A DNA stretch of 64,000 nt from Amorphochlora amoebiformis (taxonomy: Eukaryota; Cercozoa; Chlorarachniophyceae), in the NCBI GenBank assembly GCA_054601695.1, contig BAAHQB010000137.1, positions 1 through 64,000 on the forward strand, read 5' to 3'. This document shows, piece by piece, positions 1 through 64,000 of the stretch. A model generated the notes under the pieces. The model made no database searches. It had not been told where the DNA came from and saw only the letters and a program-made list of their open reading frames with translations. Position numbers and translations under genes: made by a program. Position 1 is the stretch's first letter. Every line of letters begins with the position of its first letter.

Positions 1-3240
<3,240 letters not shown>

Positions 3241-3769
3241 TTCATGCACCGAAAACTGCCTAGACCGCAAGAATTTCTAGAATTTGTCATCAACTGTTAG
3301 TAGTTATACGTATGTTTGCATGAAACTTGATTTTTCTCAACTAGTCATTTGTTAATCATACAGCCGCGCTACTACTAGTAAGCTAGTACTAGAGTATAAT
3401 TCCGACGTACGTATGAGGCTAGCCACAAGTTCTCTTGAGAGTTCTAGAGAGTTACTAGAGGTATGAACTGGATGATCTAAGGAGATTTCCATTAGTTTAA
3501 TAAATTAAAATTATGGTCATAATTTACGTACATGTACACTAGTAATTTGCATGTAGTCATACGGAAGTCGTGATTATTTAAATATATAACTGATACCACT
3601 GCTACACGCGCAGGTAAATTCATCACTGCAATGAGAAGAAGAAAATTCTAGAAATTGCACTAAATGCTAGCTCTAGACCATGTCTCTTGTCTGTCCGTGT
3701 TGACACTATTGCTAGTACTGATTCATACGATACTCTAGCTCGCCCCACGTGGTTCTAAGCTAGTCAGGG
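3241..3769. other. convergent intergenic spacer, CTAG-rich
   Basis: This lies between the stop codons of two convergent genes. It has mixed composition, unlike the intron microsatellites, and is rich in CTAG (CTAGTCATT, ACTACTAGTAAGCTAGTACTAG, TCTAGAGAGTTACTAGAGG). No ORF or RNA gene was recognised. Confidence 0.6.
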
Positions 3770-4026
3770 TCAGGTAGATGCGGTGGATCCGAGGGAGATT
3801 TGACGAGAAAGACTGTTTCTCCTCTGCGGGTTAGGAGGTTTCACCATAGCGATCAAATCTTCATAGGTGATCTGAACATAGAACAACATATAATGAGTAG
3901 GAGTGTACGAACGTATGATGATTTAAGCGTGCTAGGCTGCTTTTCTTGTTGTATTGAATATATGCGTGCGGATACATGATATTTACATGTGATTTGCGTG
4001 CATGTTGCAGATATGTACGTTTATGT

Positions 4027-4099
<73 letters not shown>

Positions 4100-4170
4100 G
4101 CATATCCCCATTACCATAAATATGCACAAAAATAAAATTTCATTGTACTCTTATATACATACATATATAT

Positions 4171-4202
<32 letters not shown>

Positions 4203-4243
4203 CATGTTACATATTATACATACAGAAATACATACAATATATA

Positions 4244-4277
<34 letters not shown>

Positions 4278-4390
4278 CTATATATATATATATATATGTA
4301 AATGTATATCAATACATTTGTATGTAATAATAAGATACATGTACATAACATGTATGCATTCACACATACACATACCAATATATGTATGTG

Positions 4391-4444
<54 letters not shown>

Positions 4445-4523
4445 GTCTTTATATATATAAAATATATATTTTATATATATAAATATTATATATATATATA
4501 TATATTATATATATATATATATT

Positions 4524-4563
<40 letters not shown>

Positions 4564-5347
4564 GTTTACATAATGTAAAATAGATGTACACGTGCGCATG
4601 TGTGAATGTAACAGATGGAAGCATTATGGCATGGTAACCTTGCCGTCACGATCAACGTCAGCCTCACGAAACATCTCCATGACCTCCTCTTGGGACAAGT
4701 TTTCTCCGATGGAATGCATAACTCGTTTAATATCATTGTAGTCGAAGAACCCCCGGCTGTTTTGGTCAAAGATTTCGAACGCTCCCTTGATTTCCTCCTG
4801 ATGTAAAATTATGATTCATTACTCCACCCAATGTACCTTGCATTTGACGAAACCTTGAGGCTTGTGGGACGCGACATGATGGCCAAGAACTCTTGAAAGT
4901 CAATCTCACCGTTCCTTACCAGTAGAAGAGGCTTAGAGGACCAAATGACAACTCACAAAGGGAGTAAACTACCCATCCTGGTCGGCCTCAGCGATGATCT
5001 CCTTAAGTTCCTCCTTGCTCGTGGTCTGACCTGTCGACTGCATGAGTTTCTCGAGTTCATCGCACGTGATGAATCCATCTCCATCCTGCGGAACAAAGAT
5101 AAATGTTATGGAGATTTACGTTTTCACCGTGAGAGCTTGGGTACCAGATCGAAGAGCTTCCAGGCCTCCTTGTACTCTTTGATCTATGAATTATGAGAGA
5201 TATTATTCAAATTATCGATAGAAATTTGGTCGTATACTCATTTGAGCGCTATACCTGGTCCTCCGTGAGTTCCTTTCCGGACCTGCTTCTGTTTAGCGAG
5301 GGGGTTTTATGAAGGGCTGGCGGCCCCGCAGGCAACCCGAGCTCCAT
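3770..5347 (-). CDS. EF-hand calcium-binding protein, calmodulin/centrin-like (6 exons)
   Basis: Complement of exons 5255-5347, 5145-5183, 4973-5085, 4854-4914, 4639-4797 and 3770-3871. They give 567 nt and 188 aa, and all phases agree. Four EF-hands are visible. Loop 1 at about residues 43-54 ([12 protein letters not shown]) and loop 2 at 79-90 ([12 protein letters not shown]) are canonical. Loop 3 at 113-124 ([12 protein letters not shown]) is degenerate. Loop 4 at 149-160 (DVDRDGKITYED) is usable. The tail carries RRNS and RQIS, kinase-like basophilic sites, which is longer than in calmodulin. The start is the only in-frame Met before an upstream stop. Four introns are 56-71 nt; one (3872-4638) is expanded with (TA)n and falls inside the last EF-hand loop. 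Calmodulin, centrin or a CDPK-like sensor are alternatives. The role is presumably calcium sensing; the target is unknown. Confidence 0.88.
3872..4638 (-). repeat. (TA)n-expanded intron of the EF-hand gene
   Basis: A 767-nt intron, against 56-71 nt for the gene's other four introns. Two (TA)n domains (4030-4095, 4160-4560) are separated by short mixed sequence. On the gene strand the donor is GTTACC and the acceptor ends in CAG. Confidence 0.75.
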
Positions 5348-6028
5348 AACCTTCTCGTCACCTTTGATATATGATCCAGATACAATGTTTAGAGGAAATT
5401 AAACCCGGTATATATGAAGTAAACGCAAAAACACGCGAAAAAGGTGCCAGAACTCATATCTTTCCAGGCGAATCTCTTGCTATATGTCACTTTGAGTGAC
5501 CAACATATTATTTGATATCAAATTATGGATATCTCCATATCCTACCTCAGATATCAGATTACTTTTGGGAAGGAGGACACGTGTCCAGCCCCGATGGCAC
5601 GTCCCTCCTCCCCCCCCCGGGTTTTACCGCTCATTACGGGCGTAATCATACTCGCCCTCAGTGTATATAGAATCGAAAATTCCAAATCTTTGGGGGGGGA
5701 AGGATTGCGATTTCGCGGGAACGAATTCCGAGTCAGGGGGGGTGCGAGCATTGGAGGGTGGGGAGGCGTGTCCTTTCAAGTGGACGGGGGTGCTTCGGGG
5801 GTGGCTGGAGGGGAGAATATAACGGCCGGAATAGAGGAAGTGTAATAGATATATGAGCATACTTACGTGTAATATGTAAGAGAATCTATATATTGTTGGA
5901 TATATATGGATGGATGTCATGGTTGAAGAATAGCATATGAGGAATGAATTTTCACTGGCGGGAAGGGATTCATGGGTTGTAAATACCAGTCTTGAAACTA
6001 AGTATGACGTCAAACATGTTAGGTATCA
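5348..6028. promoter_or_regulatory. divergent promoter region, EF-hand gene / importin gene
   Basis: This is the 681 bp between the two divergent start codons. It is not microsatellite. It contains C runs and G runs (5616-5632, 5690-5745) and GC-rich stretches. ORFs here are short and show no family resemblance. No TATA box position can be assigned with confidence. Confidence 0.45.
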
Positions 6029-43942
<37,914 letters not shown>

Positions 43943-44463
43943 GATTAACTCGATCATTCAATTATAAAGTTTTATCATACATCAGAATTATCTTGAGAAT
44001 CATCACATATACACACTGGTGTTGTATTTTTTTAACCGTATTTTATACTAGTTTGGTTGAAAAAAATATAATAATTACTAGATAACTAGACTTGTTAGAT
44101 AACTAGATAGCGGCATTAGCGCCACAATTTAGACGATAAGTATAAACTAATTACACAAATAGTCTAGTAGATAGTAGAAGTCGGACTTACCGTAAGTACA
44201 CTTACGGATATTATCTAGATTCTAGAGATTATCCAGATTATCTACGATATGTACTACATGTCTAGGCTGGTGCAGTTGATAAGATTCGTGTTTGTACACT
44301 TCTTTATATATATATATATTATAATATATATATATATGTATATATACATATACACATATATGTATGTATATATATATATATATATATATAATTATACACA
44401 CACTAGGGCCTCTTTTTTAACCATATATATATCTACATATCATACGTAAATATATATTCTAGA

Positions 44464-44503
<40 letters not shown>

Positions 44504-44577
44504 ATCATATATATTAGCTAGATTAGATATATGTGTACATATATATAATTATGTAATCTAGTAACATTATATATACT

Positions 44578-44622
<45 letters not shown>

Positions 44623-45058
44623 CATAGTATAATAGTATGTCACGATTGCATGTGTCTAGTCTAGCTAGTATATCTATGTATAATATTATATATATGTATA
44701 TACATATATCTAGTATATCTAGTATATCGACGTATATTTTTGTTTTTATATATATATGTATATATATACTAGATATCATAGTATCTAGTGTATATACATA
44801 ATACATATATATACTATATGATATATATACTATATATATCTAGTATATGTCTAGATGATTGTACATGGGATCTAAATAAGCTATATTAATAAAATGCATT
44901 TACAAATTGGAGCTCGAGGTTACAATGTCATTGATATGCCTCAAAATTTGCACCGCCCTCTGTTCAACGCGCCGCTACCGCTTCACCGTCACAGTCTAGG
45001 TCATATATGGTCTGCCAAACTATTTTAAGCCAGTCCAAAAAACGTACTCAGTCTGTTA
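43943..45058. other. convergent spacer, AT-rich and CTAG-rich
   Basis: Between the importin stop and the cyclin stop. CTAG occurs very often (ACTAGATAACTAGAC, ATCTAGATTCTAGAG, and throughout 44440-44860), mixed with (TA)n at 44470-44495 and 44580-44618. No gene is seen. Confidence 0.6.
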
Positions 45059-46357
45059 TCAGTGCTGCTTTAGAGTGTCGATTAGCTCCTTCACGTTAGC
45101 CTTGTAGCATGTGTCGGACACGGAAAACATTTCGGAAGTCCTATACTTTTCCTCGATATACCATAGTCCTTCGAAAGGTTGCGTACTCACGACATGGAGA
45201 AGGTCTTGAGCGCACTCTATCAATAAGGATTTCTCAAGCTTTCCACACTTGAGCAAGATTTCAAAGTCTGACCGAGGTCGCTTGCCCAAGCAGAGGATCA
45301 CCCCTGTGATTGCAGAAGCGGTGTAGAAATATCGCCATTGAAGAAAACGGGGGCTCATCAGCGTATTTTCCGCTAGGTAGCAACCGATAATGATAGCCTT
45401 CTCGGTGAAATCAAGCTCTTTAGAAAGGAACTTCAAGTATGTGTAGATAGTTGCGAGCTTCGGACGGAAGTCCAGCTTTGCCAACAGCCCACGTTCCAAA
45501 TCCAGAAGGTCTTGGCGATGATAGGCTGATTGGCAGAGAAGTATCAGCTCCCCGAGATCAGGGAACTGGGTTTCCAAAAGCTTGGACGCAACCAACATGC
45601 TCGCTATTCCCACAAGTTGTAGCCTATCGGTGGGTACGACCACCTTAGCCAGATATTGATCCACAAGACTTGTAGACAAAAACATTGTATCGTCGTGGTT
45701 CTCAAACTCAGAGTTTACTTGAAACATCCACTCGAACAATCTTGCCCTCAGTGCCGGCGTAACAAAGGTTTGAAGAGTGAGTAGTCGGACATTGAGCCCA
45801 CCCTTGGAAATGCTAACCCAAACCCTTTCCCACGACTCATCTCGGGCGGACGCTTTTGCCAGCTTGTCTGACGACTTCAACGCCTTATGCCAACTCTTGC
45901 AGACTCTCGAGCAGTTGATATTCTCAAACCAAAGCAAATGACTAAAAACTTTGTCCATGATTCCTTCGGAGCAGCTGAGAATCATCCGCCTTGTCTCTGA
46001 CGGAAGCCTGAGCTTCACCGGGCTGACCTCGGGCTTTAGACGCAGCGGTGAACGGATAGCTTTCATGACCACTGGGGGGCGAGACTTGTTGAAAACAGAT
46101 CTCAGAGGTGTCTTGTGGAGCTTTGACTGCCGCAGGAAGTTGGTCATGTTGCTTAAAGGCTTCCTCTTTCTCGACTGGACCGCCCATTTGACATCGGCGG
46201 CCGCTCCTCGAATATGGTCTGCAGAGAACTTCCTCCATTCTTCGTTCTGCCGTATGGGGGACGATCCGTCTTCATTTCTGTCGAATTCCTTCGTTTCCTG
46301 GGACTTGGACGTCGAGAAAGCACCAGATTTGGGCTTGAAGGTAAGGTCAACCGCCAT
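45059..46357 (-). CDS. F-box and cyclin-box protein (cyclin F-like architecture)
   Basis: A single exon of 432 aa. The open frame extends upstream to 46450, but the Met at 46357 is preferred because the earlier part overlaps the shared promoter. Residues 1-120 are basic and disordered, with three S/TP-x-K/R sites (TPLR 83, SPLR 103, SPVK 112) and a destruction-box match, R65-x-x-L68 to N73. Residues about 128-165 resemble an F-box (GIMDKVFSHLLWFENINCSR, then VCKSWHKAL). A cyclin N box spans about 203-300 (RARLFEWMFQV, LVDQYLA), with the CDK-binding Lys-Glu pair likely K259 and E288; a second cyclin fold follows to about 395. The expected role is a CDK partner and/or SCF substrate receptor. 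The pairing is typical of cyclin F, but orthology is inferred from architecture only. No introns, unlike its neighbours. Confidence 0.87.
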   Translation of the reverse strand: MAVDLTFKPKSGAFSTSKSQETKEFDRNEDGSSPIRQNEEWRKFSADHIRGAAADVKWAVQSRKRKPLSNMTNFLRQSKLHKTPLRSVFNKSRPPVVMKAIRSPLRLKPEVSPVKLRLPSETRRMILSCSEGIMDKVFSHLLWFENINCSRVCKSWHKALKSSDKLAKASARDESWERVWVSISKGGLNVRLLTLQTFVTPALRARLFEWMFQVNSEFENHDDTMFLSTSLVDQYLAKVVVPTDRLQLVGIASMLVASKLLETQFPDLGELILLCQSAYHRQDLLDLERGLLAKLDFRPKLATIYTYLKFLSKELDFTEKAIIIGCYLAENTLMSPRFLQWRYFYTASAITGVILCLGKRPRSDFEILLKCGKLEKSLLIECAQDLLHVVSTQPFEGLWYIEEKYRTSEMFSVSDTCYKANVKELIDTLKQH

Positions 46358-46448
46358 TCCGAGACGTTGGTTATGGTAGCGAGAAATTAAAAAAAGATTA
46401 AAAGGGACATGGGCGGGACATGGGCGGGACATTTTCGGAACTCTCGGC
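46358..46448. promoter_or_regulatory. 91-bp divergent promoter, cyclin / DPH4
   Basis: Only 91 bp separates the two start codons. It contains three tandem copies of a unit like GGGCGGGACAT (about 46402-46433) that could act as a bidirectional element. If the longer cyclin start at 46450 were used, the genes would overlap. Confidence 0.55.
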
Positions 46449-50172
<3,724 letters not shown>

Positions 50173-50734
50173 CATGTCATGTTTTTTTTTAATGATTACG
50201 TTTTAATTCTATTTAATCGGGAAGATATCAGTGTAGACCTCGATTATCCAGGAGAAACTTCGCGGTCGGCGTTATGTATTTATACGAGATTTTCTTCTAA
50301 TATCAAGTTAAGAGTGAACTTTAGTAATTGCACCTCATGATTAGTCTAGTCAGTAGCTATATCCAGTATATCTCTAGCTACTGTCTAGGCTTATTCTAGA
50401 CTCTATATATATATAGCTAGACTCTGGTAGTAAGCAACTCGGATACTCTCTAGATATATTACTAGATTATCTAGATTGTGCTAGTGTGTATAGTACACGA
50501 CACGTGTGTATACTCTAGTACTAGTATAGTCTAGATAGTGTATCTACTAGATCTAGTGTGTACACATAGCAAACCACTAGACCATCATAGCTACTTTACG
50601 GTTACCTATAATTTATTATACCGTCTAGACATTATTCTAGTTATTGTTCACATATATATATATATATATATATATATCTAGATATATATATATATATATA
50701 TACTAGTATCATTGATTATAATATAAAAATATAC

Positions 50735-50771
<37 letters not shown>

Positions 50772-50948
50772 AGTTCTCATTAGATTAGAGTTGAGGGCCA
50801 TACTAATTGGACGGTCTAGGCTTCAATAACTTAGATTTTGTCACTAAGGCTAGTCACATGCCATTAATCTTGTTCATATACTGCTTGAAGAAAGTTGAGT
50901 TGTCGGAGCTTTCCGAAGTTATATCAGATCTATTTAAAAATGACCAAC
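50173..50948. other. convergent spacer, CTAG-rich
   Basis: Follows the DPH4 stop. 50330-50640 is dense in CTAG (GTCTAGGCTTATTCTAGAC, TCTCTAGATATATTACTAG). An alternative last exon of the minus-strand gene could extend its stop to 50854. Confidence 0.55.
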
Positions 50949-57936
<6,988 letters not shown>

Positions 57937-58140
57937 GGCGGCGAAATTAACCAGAGCTCGGTATAGATCGCGCATGAGGGTTCAGATGGACGCCTCCAAG
58001 GCTCCCTGGCGCCATTATTCCGGGATTTATAAATTCCCCGGGAATAATGATTCTGAAAGTCTCGGGGAGTCTCTGCGGGAGTTTCTAGATTACTTAAATA
58101 TTCGGCTTCCAGATTTGGTGTGGGTGCCAGTGTTTTCACC
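57937..58140. promoter_or_regulatory. 204-bp divergent promoter with hairpin
   Basis: Between the ATG of the minus-strand gene and the NAP1 ATG. GC-rich. Contains an imperfect inverted repeat at about 58013-58049 (CATTATTCCGGG against CCCCGGGAATAATG) around TTATAA, then GTCTCGGGGAGTCTCTGC. Confidence 0.55.
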
Positions 58141-62908
<4,768 letters not shown>

Positions 62909-63147
62909 ATAATAACGATGCAGCTTGTACACTTGCAATTATTAATTTTGTACGTCTGTGTTAAAGACTAAATTTACATTCTCTCTCGAGAAGTATGTAA
63001 TATGCTATGTTTTTTGCTGCTAATGCTAGATAATTGTATAATATTGTATATACATTTATATATATGTATATATATGCTTATTATATTATATATACTAGGT
63101 ATATATACTAGATATAGGTAGTATCTAGAGTATATCCTTATATATAC

Positions 63148-63208
<61 letters not shown>

Positions 63209-63224
63209 GACTAATTATATATAT

Positions 63225-63277
<53 letters not shown>

Positions 63278-64000
63278 TGTATTTGATCAACTTGATTACT
63301 AGATAGAGAAGCATTTGTTTAAAAGATAAAAGATACTTGTCAATATCTAGAACATATACATATATATATATATATGTGTATATATTGTATATATAAATAT
63401 GTATATATCATATGATATATATATACTACATAGTATATATATATATGTACGTACATTGCCTAGACTCTAGAGACTGCGGCTGTCACAGGCATGATCATGA
63501 TTGTATATGTAACAATAATCTAGATGATTATTAGCCTACCATAACTCGACCAGGCTAGGTGCGTATAATTACATTCATATGCTGCGTACGTACGCATGTT
63601 TTCCGACTGTAACTTACATATCCGCATTGGCATGTACATAGTTAATACGCATATATCTGGTACGTATGTACGTATACACCACCTGCACATACACACGTAT
63701 ATATCTGGTACGTACGTACGTATACACCACCTGCACATACACACTAAGTTAATACTTACGAGTTGAACCTACATAGTACAATATGGGCCATACGTACAGT
63801 ACACAGTACGGTCACTAGCTTCTACACATCTACCATACATGCTAGACATGAGACGTTGGCCTAACAAATCATTAACGTGAATAAATTAGATCTAGTAGAT
63901 ACAGCTACGTGACGTTTGTATCTAGTAAACACTGTGCTTAGTTTACTTCTTCGTATGGATGATCTAGGTACCGACGCCAGCATATCAGCCCAGTCAAGTA
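62909..64000. other. 3' flank of NAP1, CTAG-rich, with a 46-bp duplication
   Basis: (TA)n at 63150-63275. CTAG is frequent (CTAGGTATATATACTAG, ATCTAGAGTATATC, GCCTAGACTCTAGAG). A tandem duplication of a unit containing CGTATACACCACCTGCACAT lies at about 63651-63742. No gene recognised. Confidence 0.6.

Noticed and set aside
4566-5196. Plus-strand ORFs over the EF-hand gene
   Set aside because: They are antisense shadows of the minus-strand exons, which encode canonical EF-hand loops.
45451-46379. Plus-strand ORFs opposite the cyclin gene
   Set aside because: Antisense shadows of a clear F-box/cyclin reading frame.

Overview
This window is a stretch of eukaryotic nuclear genome. It carries spliceosomal genes with GT-AG introns, no bacterial gene layout, and TTAGGG/CCCTAA telomere-type repeats scattered inside introns. 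The gene content is that of a general eukaryote (importin-11-like karyopherin, diphthamide co-chaperone, F-box cyclin, EF-hand protein, WAVE-complex NAP1). I cannot name the species; a free-living protist with TTAGGG telomeres fits. Exons have balanced base composition, while introns are almost entirely simple sequence: (TA)n, (CT)n/(GA)n, (CCCTAA)n and minisatellites. All exon chains below were built by eye from splice-site phase and family resemblance, with no aligner and no transcript data.

Seven genes were found and they alternate strictly in strand. (1) 1-3240 +, the 3' end of an unrecognised gene. (2) 3770-5347 -, a four-EF-hand calmodulin/centrin-like protein of 188 aa. (3) 6029-43942 +, an importin-beta family receptor closest to importin-11/Kap120; about 51 small exons (3.48 kb, about 1160 aa) are spread over 37.9 kb. 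(4) 45059-46357 -, an intronless F-box plus cyclin-box protein. (5) 46449-50172 +, DPH4 (J domain plus CSL zinc finger, 199 aa). (6) about 50949-57936 -, an unrecognised multi-exon gene. (7) 58141-62908 +, a complete NAP1/NCKAP1 homologue (1139 aa, 8 exons). Gene pairs 2/3, 4/5 and 6/7 share short divergent promoters; pairs 1/2, 3/4 and 5/6 converge on AT-rich spacers full of CTAG.

The most unusual biology is in the introns. In two genes on opposite strands, telomeric repeats themselves supply the splice sites (GTAACCC or GTTAGGG donors, CCCTAG acceptors, CTAAC branch-like cores every six bases). One 52-nt intron consists of nothing but telomeric repeat. (TA)n tracts likewise run flush into GTATAT donors and TATATAG acceptors. 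Many exons are also flanked by tandem, decaying copies of their own edge ('exon echoes') embedded in (TA)n, some of which remain phase-compatible mini-exons. Very long CT tracts sit directly upstream of 3' splice sites.

Functionally the genes are unrelated housekeeping and cytoskeletal genes (nuclear import, eEF2 diphthamide modification, cell-cycle/ubiquitin, calcium sensing, actin nucleation). Nothing suggests an operon, a phage or an integrated element.
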